64,000 bases of DNA, taken from positions 41,419 to 105,418 of the forward strand of contig NZ_JAUHHD010000002.1 in assembly GCF_030410515.1 (NCBI RefSeq), written 5' to 3'. Source of the stretch: Arthrobacter sp. YD4. Lineage in GTDB: Bacteria; Actinomycetota; Actinomycetes; Actinomycetales; Micrococcaceae. This document shows positions 34,362 through 42,899 of this stretch, one piece after another; the first letter of the stretch is position 1, and the number at the start of each line of letters is the position of its first letter. The notes beneath the pieces are model-generated. The model was not told the origin of the DNA, did no database searches, and saw only the letters and a list, made by a program, of their open reading frames with translations. The translations under genes were made by a program, and so were the position numbers.

Positions 34362-34909
34362 TATTCCGACTTCTGGGTCTGCGAACTCTTCAGTGCCAGG
34401 ATGCTTCGGGTCGCAAAATCGCGCCTTTGCGCCTCAGTTAGGTCCCTATCGCTAGACCGAAAACTGTCGAGCCCTGGCCGTCCACGCAAGAGTCAATGCG
34501 CGCGGCGACGGCACGAGCAAATTCAGTGCGACCGACAATGTCGGTTTTTGGAAGCGAGTCATCAGTCCACGGCGGGGATGTTGATCTGTCAGTCATGGCA
34601 CACAGTCAACCATCCACTGCCGGGGTTGCCTCCAAAGCCGGGAACCGCGTCGAATCCCAGGCAGCCGGGCAAAATCCCGATAACCGACGTTATGACAAGC
34701 AGTTGCTGTTCTTGGCACCGTGCCGGGCTATTCCGTCCGGCTGGTGGATTGAATCTTCGTCGTTCACCACCCCGGAAAGAAAACGCGATTTGCGCGCCGG
34801 CCCCCCGTCCGGTTTGACGCACAAAGATCCCTGCTAGGGCACAACTCGTTGCCGCGCTCATCGACACCGCCGGCCTCTCGGGCCTGGCCGCCAGGGTCTA
34901 GTCTGGGGC

Positions 34910-35314
34910 ATGAGCGATCAACGACAGACCTGGCACGACAAACACAAAGCTTCCCTGACGAAGGGCCAGCGCGCAGCTGACATCATGCGCAACGGGATGG
35001 GAAGCTGGCCTTTCGTCGGAGGCTTCATCGGCTTCATGCTTATCTGGGCCGCCATTAACACCTGGGCGCTGGCGACGAACGCATGGGACCCCTATCCCTA
35101 CATACTTCTAAATCTACTGCTCTCCATGTTGGCAGGACTGCAGGGCGCCATTCTTCTCATTGCCGCCAAACGACAGGACGCCATCGCTGCAGCCATGGCC
35201 CAGCACGACTACGACACGAATCTAAAGGCAAAGGAAGAGATCGAGCTGCTGATAAATATCAACCGTCAACAGCTCGAGATCCTCAATGAGCTGAAATTGC
35301 TAGCCGCACCCTGA
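34910..35314 (+). CDS. DUF1003 membrane protein
   Basis: A 134-residue protein of the DUF1003 family. Two transmembrane helices (FVGGFIGFMLIWAAINTWAL and ILLNLLLSMLAGLQGAILLI) are followed by a cytoplasmic helix with repeated Glu/Leu (LKAKEEIELLININRQQLEI), the usual end of this family. Function is unknown; members are widespread and small. It lies between the two dif-like sites at 34334 and 36737. Confidence 0.9.
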   Translation: MSDQRQTWHDKHKASLTKGQRAADIMRNGMGSWPFVGGFIGFMLIWAAINTWALATNAWDPYPYILLNLLLSMLAGLQGAILLIAAKRQDAIAAAMAQHDYDTNLKAKEEIELLININRQQLEILNELKLLAAP

Positions 35315-35544
35315 GTTACCCGCCCATGGTCAGGCAAGCATAAGAGACGAGCCAAATCGGCGAAGGCAACGATTTCCCAGCACAAGGAAAAAATCCATCA
35401 ACTCCCGACACGCGGCCTCTCCCTCTTGCGAACTCGTCCCATTGCGGCCCCAGATCCGTTCTCGTAGCCACGGCCGCGGGCTGGCAACCCTTCTGGGGTC
35501 CAAGGCTCGAGATAGGCCTCGTAGCTGTTCCAGCTAAGGGTTGT

Positions 35545-36585
35545 TTATTCCGTTGCGGTCCATTTCAAAGCGGCCGTCAAATGTTCTGCGTCCGGCAGCC
35601 CTTGGCGAACGGCCACGGGGAGCGAATCGTAGGTGTATGCAGCAACCGCCACTGGGGACGTTGCACGCCCGAGGCTGTACCGGACGCTACGGTCGTTCTT
35701 GCTGCCGCAGATCAGGATCCCGATGGTCTCGTTGTGGTGATCCCGGCGGAGGACATCGTCGACGAGGGCGACGTAGAAGTTGAGTTTTCCGGCGTATTCG
35801 GGCTGGAACTTGCCGGTCTTGAGCTCGATGACAACGTAGCGGGATTGTTCGATGTGGAAGAAGAGCAGGTCGACGTAAAAATCGTCGCCGTCGACGTCGA
35901 AGTGGACTTGTCGGCCGACGAAGGCGAACCCGGGGCCGAGCTCGCGGAGGGTTTCGGTGATTCTGCTGGTCAGGGCGTTTTCGAGGTCCCGTTCGGCCAC
36001 TTCACCTGAAAGACCGAGGAATTCGAAGTTGTAGGGATCTTTGGCAATCTGTTGGGCCAGTTCTGAGTCCGGTTCGACCAGGTGTTGCACAAAGTTCGAT
36101 GGTGCGGCTCCGGTGCGTTCGAGGGTCTTGTTCATGATCATGTTCATGAGTACGTTCCGAGACCAGCCGTGCTCGACGGCAGCGGCGGCATACCAACGGC
36201 GGTGGTCGTGGGTTTCCAGCTTGTCCAGGAGCACTGTGATGTGGCCCCACGGCAATTGTCCAACAGGCTGTTGGACGATTGGGTCGGTCCAGGCAGCGGC
36301 GAATCCCCGCATGTAAAACAGGTTGGACCGGGAGAGGCCTTTCATATCCGGGAACTCCGACCGGAGGTCATCGGCCAGCCGGCCAATGACACCACTCCCC
36401 CAACTCTCCGCTTCCTGCCGCTCAAGGATGGTGCGGCCGATGGACCAGTACAGCTCGATCAGCTGGGTGTTGACGGTCCGGAGGGCTGTAATGCGAGCTG
36501 AACTTACCCGGGTCTTGAGATCGCGGAGGAGATCGGTGTAACCGGTGGGAAGGACAAGATCGCGCGGCGGAGTCATGGGTTCCAT
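35545..36585 (-). CDS. YhcG/DUF1016 PD-(D/E)xK nuclease-domain protein
   Basis: A 346-residue protein. The N-terminal DUF1016 domain (LKTRVSSARITALRTVNTQL, then YWSIGRTILERQE and LPWGHITVLLDKL) is followed by the PDDEXK domain with FYVDLLFFHIEQSRYVVIEL-KTGKF, giving Asp, Glu and Lys of the nuclease core. Family members occur in mobile regions and near restriction systems, and a role in DNA defence or recombination is suspected but not proven. It is intact here, while two tails of the same type lie as remnants nearby. Start ATG follows GGAA. Confidence 0.92.
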   Translation of the reverse strand: MEPMTPPRDLVLPTGYTDLLRDLKTRVSSARITALRTVNTQLIELYWSIGRTILERQEAESWGSGVIGRLADDLRSEFPDMKGLSRSNLFYMRGFAAAWTDPIVQQPVGQLPWGHITVLLDKLETHDHRRWYAAAAVEHGWSRNVLMNMIMNKTLERTGAAPSNFVQHLVEPDSELAQQIAKDPYNFEFLGLSGEVAERDLENALTSRITETLRELGPGFAFVGRQVHFDVDGDDFYVDLLFFHIEQSRYVVIELKTGKFQPEYAGKLNFYVALVDDVLRRDHHNETIGILICGSKNDRSVRYSLGRATSPVAVAAYTYDSLPVAVRQGLPDAEHLTAALKWTATE

Positions 36586-36587
36586 CC

Positions 36588-36693
36588 TAAAGAGCTTCCT
36601 GGTCCCCTAGCAGCGGAACAACAGGTGCTGCGCAACGAAGGGCACCTGGTCGCAGCTCTTGAGTGGGCCGGACCTGATATCGACGAAGGGTAA
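36588..36693 (+). pseudogene. Remnant of a YhcG-type C-terminus, copy 2
   Basis: A frame without a start reads LPGPLAAEQQVLRNEGHL, then VAALEWAGPDIDEG and stop. It matches copy 1 (LVGALERAEPDINEA) and, more loosely, the end of the intact YhcG protein. It begins 3 bases from the start codon of the intact gene, on the opposite strand, and ends 43 bases before a dif-like site. Confidence 0.65.
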
Positions 36694-36736
36694 GGCAGCG
36701 ACCGCTTCTTCAGTCGACTCTCCCCCGTCGTTCTGG

Positions 36737-36764
36737 TGCGCTGATAATGAAGATTATGTCAAAA
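36737..36764. other. dif-like XerC/XerD site (strongest)
   Basis: TGCGCTGATAATGAAGATTA and the next eight bases (TGTCAAAA) match the recalled actinobacterial dif consensus at about 23 of 28 positions, including GATAAT and an uninterrupted ATTATGTCAA. It could be the chromosomal dif or a secondary site used by an integrated element. No Xer gene is in the window. Confidence 0.62.
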
Positions 36765-36908
36765 AGGAACGGTGATTATTGCATCTGCGCATTCCTTGAA
36801 CTATTCCCCGGGCTTGTCCGTGGCGACACCCAGGCTCGGGTATCGCTCAGAATCGGAAGACCGTCGGCGGGCCCGAGACGCCGGCGGCCCTGCCGTACGG
36901 GCAGCCGG

Positions 36909-37664
36909 TCATCCAGCAGCGAGGCTGAGATGGCGGGCGAAGAATCGCGTGGCATCTTCGCCCGCGAATTGTGGGACGCCTGTATGGCCGCCCATGTTGG
37001 CGTAGAGCGTTTTCTCCGTCGACCCGAAGGCGTCGAAGAGAGCGAGTGCCGCCCCTCGGTCGTTGCCCTCGTCATCCCATTGGAGGAGGACGTGTAGCGG
37101 GATGGTGACCTGACGCGCCTCTTCCATGATCGTGCGCGGCACGTAGCTACCGGCGAAGAGTCCGGCTGCTGCGATTCGCGGCTCGATCACAGCCAGGCGA
37201 ACACCGATCGCGATCACCCCGCCGGAGAATCCCACGCGATCGCCGATCTCGGGAAGGTCGAGTACTTCGTCGAGCGTCAGCTGCCATTCCGGGACCGCCT
37301 TGTCGACCAGAGGAAGTATTAGCCGGTCAACGACGTCGTCAGCGGGCTTTTCGCCGGCGGCAACCGCGCGGGCAAGATCCGCACGAACTTGCTCTGCACC
37401 GGGCAGTGGGGATCGGCCGCCCGACCCCGGCAACTCGATACAGACCGCCGCAAAGCCTTGTGCGGCGGTGCTGCTCGCGCGTGCCGCTAAGCGGGGGTAC
37501 ATCTGCCGCATCCCGATCCCGCCGGGTAGGCCCATCAGGATGAGTGGAACAGGCGCGGATGCGGAAGCGGACGGCGGCGTCCATAAGATGCCGGAGATGT
37601 CACCAAGGGCGAACTCGCGCTCGGCGATGCCGTCGTTGAAAGTCTTTTCCGAGGTGAAGTGCAT
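36909..37664 (-). CDS. Alpha/beta hydrolase family protein
   Basis: A 251-residue hydrolase fold. The oxyanion-type segment LILMGLPGGIGMRQMYPRLA follows strand three. The nucleophile elbow appears as RVGFSGGVIAIGVRL, where the expected G-x-S-x-G is GFSGG. Late elements LFAGSYVPR, LLQWDDEG and GGHTGVPQFA hold the Asp and His candidates. The ATG at 37664 is preferred because GAAAGGG lies 6 bases upstream; an ATG two codons earlier would touch that site. The substrate is unknown. It belongs to the dienelactone hydrolase-like group. Confidence 0.85.
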   Translation of the reverse strand: MHFTSEKTFNDGIAEREFALGDISGILWTPPSASASAPVPLILMGLPGGIGMRQMYPRLAARASSTAAQGFAAVCIELPGSGGRSPLPGAEQVRADLARAVAAGEKPADDVVDRLILPLVDKAVPEWQLTLDEVLDLPEIGDRVGFSGGVIAIGVRLAVIEPRIAAAGLFAGSYVPRTIMEEARQVTIPLHVLLQWDDEGNDRGAALALFDAFGSTEKTLYANMGGHTGVPQFAGEDATRFFARHLSLAAG

Positions 37665-37760
37665 GGTCATCCCTTTCGGAGGTGATGCTGAGAAGCGGAC
37701 TGATGGAAGCGGCGTGCCCAGGCTGCAGGAAATTCGTCCCCAAGGAAGGGTCAAGCATGG

Positions 37761-37811
37761 GAAACGCCCCCACGGGAGCCATTTGGGGGCGGCTGGGTGT
37801 GGGGGCGTTTC
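37761..37811. repeat. GAAACGCCCCC hairpin, copy A
   Basis: A perfect 13-bp stem (GAAACGCCCCCAC and complement). The interior can pair AGCC with GGCT around a G-rich loop. It lies upstream of the hydrolase gene. Copies B and C share the outer arms. Confidence 0.85.
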
Positions 37812-37973
37812 GTTGGCTCCCCGTACATGGGGGAACTGGGAGCCGTAGCAAACTTACTTTTTGGTAACCACCCGGTCAACCTATGGCTATTACGTCGGGA
37901 GCCAACTAAGGTTCACCTCAAGTCGGTGGCTCTACGCAACTTGTCTTGGGGGTGGCGCCACCTTCTCCCCACA

Positions 37974-38024
37974 GAAACGCCCCCGCGCTGGCCTTGGGGA
38001 AGGCAACGTGCGCGGGGGCGTTTC
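37974..38024. repeat. GAAACGCCCCC hairpin, copy B
   Basis: A perfect 15-bp outer stem (GAAACGCCCCCGCGC and complement) with an inner stem GCCTT/AAGGC closing a GGGG loop. The inner stem differs from copy C but keeps pairing. Confidence 0.87.
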
Positions 38025-38172
38025 AGGGGGTTGCCTTTCGATTTCTGGGGAATGCGGAGAGTCACGGCCAACGTATGTTCACTCGGTGCTCCCAGTCGGC
38101 GTCCTGTGTTCGGCGTAGGTCTGCGAGCGGCATCCTGGCCTGCGACGCGAATCGCTTCTAAGGCTGCGAGGG

Positions 38173-38340
38173 TTACAACGCCCCGAAGGGGTTCGGCACT
38201 GGCACGGTCAGGCCGGTGATTCCGTCGCTGACTTCGGCGGCTATTAGCTCAGTCATAGAGACGCTGTCGAAATCTCTTAGCAGCTGAAATGCCTCCCATC
38301 GGCAATCGTGCCCCTCCGTGGCCAAATGCGATGACCGCAT
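38173..38340 (-). pseudogene. Possible fragment of an unknown gene
   Basis: A 55-residue frame from an ATG reads as protein-like (WEAFQLLRDFDSVSMTELIA, then GITGLTVPVPNPFGAL and stop) with mixed hydrophobic periodicity. No family was recognised and no ribosome-binding site is evident. The frame may be the 3' end of a gene truncated at the nearby direct repeat. Confidence 0.3.
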
Positions 38341-38350
38341 TGCGGATGCC

Positions 38351-38470
38351 CCTATTGACCCACTCAAGTCACGGGCATATTTTGATACGGATCGCCCGGC
38401 TCAACCACTGGGTATCACCCCCTGAACTGCCCCGCGCATGACGCCAGCTCCTTGGCTAGTGCGGGGCGGT
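38351..38470. repeat. Direct repeat, copy 2
   Basis: Gap-free counterpart of 33971-34090. The inner stem is GCCA/TGGC here against GCTA/TAGC in copy 1, a compensatory pair change, while the outer GCCCCGC/GCGGGGC stem is kept. Confidence 0.85.
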
Positions 38471-38702
38471 TCTTGCGTTCCCGGGTCCGCGCCGAGGACC
38501 GTCGCGTCGACATCGTCCGTGTTTGGTGGTCATGGTGATGCCGGCCCGGGCGCGGTCTTCGAGGCTGCCGTCGGCCGCCGGGATTTTCGAGGAAGCCAGA
38601 TTTGATTCCGCCTGTGACCACACGGACACCGCGGGGTGCTGTGTTAACCGGCAGGTGGTACTACTGACTGGAACACCCCGCTTATTCAGGACTTCGGACT
38701 TT

Positions 38703-39554
38703 ATGTGTAACGATCACTCTCTTCCAACCAGCCGACGCGCAGCCATCGGCTTGTTTGGCGCCTCCCTGATGGCCGGGTTAGGGGCATGTGCGGCTCCGGT
38801 GGACCCGCCCACGCAGAGCTTGTCCGCGCAGCCTGGCGTCGAGGGGCCTGGGACGTCGGGGTACGACTCCGGTGGTCCACTGTCGGGGCCGACGGCGAGC
38901 TCTCCGGCGACGCCAAAACGTCTTCGACGTTCCTTCAGTCCGGACTACGTCCTTCCGCCCATCCAAGGGGGCCTGGCTCCGGTCATCACCAGGATCCCCA
39001 CCAAGCACCCCGTTGTGTTCCTGACGATTGATGACGGAGCGGTCAAGTCCCCCGAAAGCGTCCGGCTGCTGGCAGCCAACGACCTCCCCGCCAGCCTGTT
39101 CCTGACGAAAAACACCATCCGGGACAAGCCGGGATTCTTCAGGGCGTTCATGGAGCAAGGAAGCCTGGTTGAAAACCACACCATCAGCCACAACGTGAAC
39201 ATGACCACCCAGTGGGGATACCAGCGGCAGCTCGAAGACATCGCCGGGATGCAGGAATTCGCGGTCCAAGAGTACGGACGCACCCCCACCCTGTTCAGGC
39301 CACCAGGCGGCGCCTACTCCACTGCTATGCGGCAAGCGGTTGCGGCGGCCGGCCTCAAAGCAATCGTCACGTGGGAAGCCAAAGCCAACGTCGGCCGCAT
39401 GGACTATCAATACGGCAACTCTTTGCGGCCCGGCGACATTGTTCTCATGCACTTCCGGGCGGATTTCTCAGCCGACTTCGCCGCGTTCCGCGCCGCCCAG
39501 CTGGCCGCTGGTCTGGAGGTTGTGCTGCTGGAAGAATTCCTGGGCATTCAGTGA
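38703..39554 (+). CDS. Polysaccharide deacetylase lipoprotein
   Basis: A 283-residue exported NodB-homology enzyme. The N-terminus has twin arginines (SRRAAIGLFGASLMAGLGAC) with a lipobox LGAC, so the mature protein should be lipid-anchored. The catalytic elements are VVFLTIDDG (metal-binding second Asp), HTISH (metal His), RPPGGAYS and the C-terminal LMHF. Such enzymes remove acetyl groups from peptidoglycan, chitin or other polysaccharides. The ATG at 38703 gives the signal peptide directly; the 60 codons before it are not protein-like. Confidence 0.92.
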   Translation: MCNDHSLPTSRRAAIGLFGASLMAGLGACAAPVDPPTQSLSAQPGVEGPGTSGYDSGGPLSGPTASSPATPKRLRRSFSPDYVLPPIQGGLAPVITRIPTKHPVVFLTIDDGAVKSPESVRLLAANDLPASLFLTKNTIRDKPGFFRAFMEQGSLVENHTISHNVNMTTQWGYQRQLEDIAGMQEFAVQEYGRTPTLFRPPGGAYSTAMRQAVAAAGLKAIVTWEAKANVGRMDYQYGNSLRPGDIVLMHFRADFSADFAAFRAAQLAAGLEVVLLEEFLGIQ

Positions 39555-39777
39555 GTCCTTCCTGCAGCACAGCACGACACCCAGCTTCGTTGAGGAAGGT
39601 CGCCAGATTTCAAGGGGGCGATCATAGACATCATGGCTGCCGTCCACCCGAGGGCCAGGACGCACCTAATCCCCCACGGCATGACCCTCTGGAGGAGTCC
39701 CGCGCGGCTATTTGTCTAAGTGCGTTAGCCCTGCCATGTCTTTGGGTAGCTGTCAGGGACCAGGGCCTGCGGAGCGG

Positions 39778-40560
39778 CTAGCTGCTCTGCGGGAGGGGCT
39801 GGGTGATCTTGAAGATGGACCCGGTCGGGTCGGTGAGGGTTGCCATCCGTCCGAACGGAGTGTCCTCCGCGGCTTGAACTACGCGGCCGCCCAAGGCCAG
39901 CGCAGTGTCGATCGTGGCGTCGGCGTTCTCAACGGCGAAATACACTTGCCAGTTCGAAGGAACGCTCTCTGGCAGGAAGCTTGCCGCGTCCAAGATTCCA
40001 GCCTTGGATTCATCGCCTGTACCAAGGGTGGTGTAGCGGAATTCCGGTGTGTCGCTTAAGACGGTCGTGGTCCAGCCGAAGACGTCTTGGTAGAACTTTA
40101 CGCTTGCGTCGTAATCGCGGGTGAGGACCTCGAACCACGCGGGAGAACCGGGATCAGCGACGAGCTGGAAGCCGACATGGCCGCCGAACTGCCAAGCGCC
40201 GACCGCTGCGCCTCCAGCGTCCCCGAGCATTGCCATTCTCCCCTGTTCCGGGACGTCCATCGGAGGAAGATAGATCTGGCCGCCATGGCCGGTGGCGGCA
40301 TTTGCGGTGGCGTCGATGTCCTGGACCCGAAGATAGGTCGTCCACACGTCGGGGTAGCCCGAGTCGGCGTCGTTCTTCATGATGCCGGCGACTGGGGCTT
40401 CGTTTTTGAAGGCCATGATGTAGCCCCCGTACATTTCCGCGTCCCCCGTTTCGTAGGTCCAGCCAAAGAGCTGGTTGTAGAAATCCTTGGCTTTGTCCGG
40501 ATCCGAGGTCATCAAATCAATCCAGCAGGGGTCCCCGGGGTTGATATCGGGCTTTGGCAT
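39778..40560 (-). CDS. VOC family protein with two glyoxalase-like domains
   Basis: A 260-residue protein with two vicinal-oxygen-chelate modules. Domain one starts at GDPCWIDLMTSDPDKAKDFY, domain two at GSPAWFEVLTRDYDASVKFY; each has the beta-alpha-beta-beta-beta pattern with FGWT after the helix. Actinobacterial relatives are annotated as hydroxylase-like or glyoxalase/bleomycin resistance proteins. The ATG at 40560 has AGGAG 8 bases upstream. The metal ligands are not all obvious, so binding rather than catalysis is possible. Confidence 0.9.
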   Translation of the reverse strand: MPKPDINPGDPCWIDLMTSDPDKAKDFYNQLFGWTYETGDAEMYGGYIMAFKNEAPVAGIMKNDADSGYPDVWTTYLRVQDIDATANAATGHGGQIYLPPMDVPEQGRMAMLGDAGGAAVGAWQFGGHVGFQLVADPGSPAWFEVLTRDYDASVKFYQDVFGWTTTVLSDTPEFRYTTLGTGDESKAGILDAASFLPESVPSNWQVYFAVENADATIDTALALGGRVVQAAEDTPFGRMATLTDPTGSIFKITQPLPQSS

Positions 40561-40828
40561 GCGAAAGGCTCCTGTCACAACAGTGGATCTTGCAGACAAG
40601 ACAGACTCTAAATGCCCTCGGCACCGGCATCAATACCGGTCCGGTCCGCGCCTGGGGTCGCATACATGGCTGGATCCGGCATCGAACTGAACCTCTGTCA
40701 CACGTCGAGCGAACCCCTAGCAAGACCTCCTGTCTCTGGCGACGCTCTTCCCAAAGGCGTCCTCACTTGAGCGCCTGAGTCCCTTCTGCCGGCAGCGCCG
40801 AGGGCAACTCCATGATGGCGCCGCCCAC

Positions 40829-41569
40829 ATGCTCGATAATTGCTTCATGTCGTGCCCCACCACTCCAGGCGCAGTGAATCACCCGGATGAAGTCGAGCAT
40901 CGTGCATCTCTGGGCCCGGTCCTGATCAGCCACCCAAACCCGCGTGCGGGAGTCACCATGGCCCGGGAGCTGACAGACGCAGGATGGCTGGCGTCCTTGG
41001 TGGCCGAAAGTCCCGGCGTCAAGAAGCCTGCCGTCCTGATCGTTTATGCCGCCGACGCAGAGCGCGCTGTTGCCGATGCCGCGCGGACCCGACGTTCAGA
41101 CCCCCACACCCCCGTCCTGTTCCTCACCGCTCCCGAGTCCTTCGAAGATCTGCTCCGAATAGGCACCTGGCCCGGAGACGACTATCTGACAGCGCCCTTT
41201 ACGACAGCGGACGTGGCGGCGCGGCTGCGGTGGCTCACCCGAACTGCGGTCACTGCCTCGGATCCGGAACTCACCGTCGGCGACCTGAAACTCCGCCCCC
41301 GGTGCCTGCTCGCCCGCCGAGGAGACCATGAGATCCCGCTGACAAAAACTCAATGCTCGCTCCTGGGACTCCTCATGGAAAAGCCCGGAAGGGTGATCAG
41401 CAAGATCGAACTGGCCAATCGAATGTGGCCGGACAACAACGTACGGGGCGCCAACAATGTCGAGCTCCACATCTCCTATCTCCGTCAGAGAATAAACGCG
41501 GCCGGACCACCGATGATCCACACTCGACGTGGCGCCGGTTACCTCATCAGTCCGGCTCAGGTGAGCTGA
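40829..41569 (+). CDS. Orphan OmpR-like regulator with degenerate receiver
   Basis: A 246-residue protein. The C-terminal winged helix is intact (LTKTQCSLLGLLMEKPGRVI, NNVELHISYLRQRIN, TRRGAGYLIS). The receiver-like half keeps the fold (VLISHPNPRAG, VLFLTAPESFEDLLRI) but lacks the phospho-Asp: the strand reads VLIVYAADAER, and YLTAPF has Ala where Lys is required. It therefore should work without phosphorylation. No kinase gene is adjacent. The output-domain sequence is close to that of the regulator at 13169. Confidence 0.87.
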   Translation: MLDNCFMSCPTTPGAVNHPDEVEHRASLGPVLISHPNPRAGVTMARELTDAGWLASLVAESPGVKKPAVLIVYAADAERAVADAARTRRSDPHTPVLFLTAPESFEDLLRIGTWPGDDYLTAPFTTADVAARLRWLTRTAVTASDPELTVGDLKLRPRCLLARRGDHEIPLTKTQCSLLGLLMEKPGRVISKIELANRMWPDNNVRGANNVELHISYLRQRINAAGPPMIHTRRGAGYLISPAQVS

Positions 41570-42509
41570 ACCAGACAGGAGCAACCCCTGCGGGTCTTTT
41601 GAACGTCCCGGGTGAAAACCTGGGTCATACATACGGGGCACGTCCACCCGGATTGCGGTGCGGCCTTGACTTTCGCGGCTGAGGCCCGGTCGGTGCTCTC
41701 GGTGTCCGCGCCCGTTTGCTGAGGCTTTGAAAGCCTCCGCGGGACGCCCAGCGATCTGGGAAATTGCAAGCGACCCTGTGGGGACTGCATGCGGAAAGGT
41801 TGAGAGGCCATGAACAATCGGAATCACCACATGCTGCGCGTGAGATGTCGGTGGTGTTAGGTAGCGGTGGTTCGGTGACCGGAGGCTGCCTATCTCAGAA
41901 CGGAGATCGTTCCCTAAACAGTCCACGGGGCGTATGACGGAACCCACCTCGGCCCAGGCCAAAATTACCCATATTAGCGAAACGCCCCCGTGCTGGTTGG
42001 GGGCAACCGTGTGCGCGAGGGCGTTTCAGGACGGCCACAAGGGTTGGTTCTAGTGGCCAGTTTCCAGTGTGGAGCTGATCTCGGACGTCGTCAACGGTTG
42101 GTTATCCGTTTGATCCTGTTTGGACTCTCCGGCCGTTCGGATGTCCAGGGCCGCCCTACGGGGCTAACCGCAACTAGGCATCTTGCCGGGAACCAGGGCC
42201 ACGCCGGTTTTCGAGATCCAAGGCCGGCCCGGTCAGTTCCTGGTTCCGGTCAGGAGCGGCCAGGGAACCTTCTTCCGGGGTGACTTTAGATCACCTGCCC
42301 CCGGGGGTGGGCCGTTGGAAGGACCTGGCAAACAGCCTCGATGCGCTGTGGCACCAAGGCTGCGATCAGCCGTGAAGCGGACTCGATAACTTGGGCGACA
42401 ACAAAGGTGCCGATGTGCGCCGCGAACCCAACCACGGCTCCCCCCCCAGCGACGCACGCCGCTCTTGGCAGCAATGCAGCCGGCGGCAAGGTGTTCCCGA
42501 TACGGGCTG
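41570..42509. other. Gap of 940 bases with hairpin copy C, no secure gene
   Basis: No reading frame has convincing domain content or a good ribosome-binding site. One frame on the minus strand near 42286 is hydrophobic but has no family match. The hairpin at 41979 is the only structured element seen. Confidence 0.55.
41979..42027. repeat. GAAACGCCCCC hairpin, copy C
   Basis: Outer arms GAAACGCCCCCGTGC and GCGCGAGGGCGTTTC pair with one mismatch and one wobble; the inner stem is GGTTG/CAACC around GGGG. Confidence 0.83.
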
Positions 42510-42848
42510 TTACATTCCGGGGATCTGCTGGGCTTCGTGGACTTCAATTTCGCAGCCGCCGGGCATGTTCAGGTGCGGGTGCACCTTGGCCAGCTCCACG
42601 GCCGTCTCAAGGCTGTCGGCCTCGATGATGCTGTATCCAACGACTTCGCGGGTGCTCGGCGCCGTCGCACCCCCTGCGGAAACGCGGACGCCGTTGGCAA
42701 GGGGGGTGCCGAAATCGAGCAGCCCGTTGCCGACTTTGCCGGCCCAGATGTTCCACTGTTCCATGACGGCGGCCATGTCCTCGGGGGAAGGCGGTGCGGC
42801 TTCTGCCGGGGTCATGGGGGCGTGGTAGATGAAGACGAACTTGGACAT
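42510..42848 (-). CDS. YciI/DGPF-like protein
   Basis: A 112-residue protein of the YCII-related family (FVFIYHAPMTPAE, VVGYSIIEADSLETAVELAK, GGCEIEVHEAQ). Members are small dimeric proteins that sit next to ArsR regulators and SRPBCC proteins in actinobacteria, sometimes fused to sigma factors; their reaction is unclear. It is the last gene of an operon with the SRPBCC/TIGR03086 fusion and ArsR upstream. GGAACACC precedes the ATG. Confidence 0.88.
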   Translation of the reverse strand: MSKFVFIYHAPMTPAEAAPPSPEDMAAVMEQWNIWAGKVGNGLLDFGTPLANGVRVSAGGATAPSTREVVGYSIIEADSLETAVELAKVHPHLNMPGGCEIEVHEAQQIPGM

Positions 42849-42899
42849 GGTGTTCCTGCTTTCTTTGGTTTTTCTTGCGGATTTCTGGGGTTGAGGATT

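Larger units (their letters stand above)
33924..34909. other. Gap of about 1 kb with repeat and dif-like site, no secure gene
   Basis: No reading frame here has credible protein features. The region holds one copy of a direct repeat (33971-34090) with a hairpin and a dif-like site at 34334. The remaining 550 bases before the DUF1003 gene look like eroded sequence. Confidence 0.55.
37665..38702. other. Gap of about 1 kb with hairpin repeats, no secure gene
   Basis: Two members of a hairpin family (37761 and 37974), copy 2 of the direct repeat (38351) and one possible gene fragment (38173) occupy this stretch. Other reading frames have no protein-like features. Confidence 0.55.

Noticed and set aside
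34401..34817. Frames of 113-138 codons in the gap before the DUF1003 gene
   Set aside because: Biased composition, Cys/Arg/Pro-rich, no ribosome-binding site and no recognisable domain; overlapping frames have the same quality.
40554..40778. Small plus-strand frame between the VOC and regulator genes
   Set aside because: No ribosome-binding site and biased composition; the 268-base gap probably holds two divergent promoters.
41096..41962. 288-codon minus-strand frame opposite the orphan regulator
   Set aside because: Antisense to a clear winged-helix gene and without features of its own.
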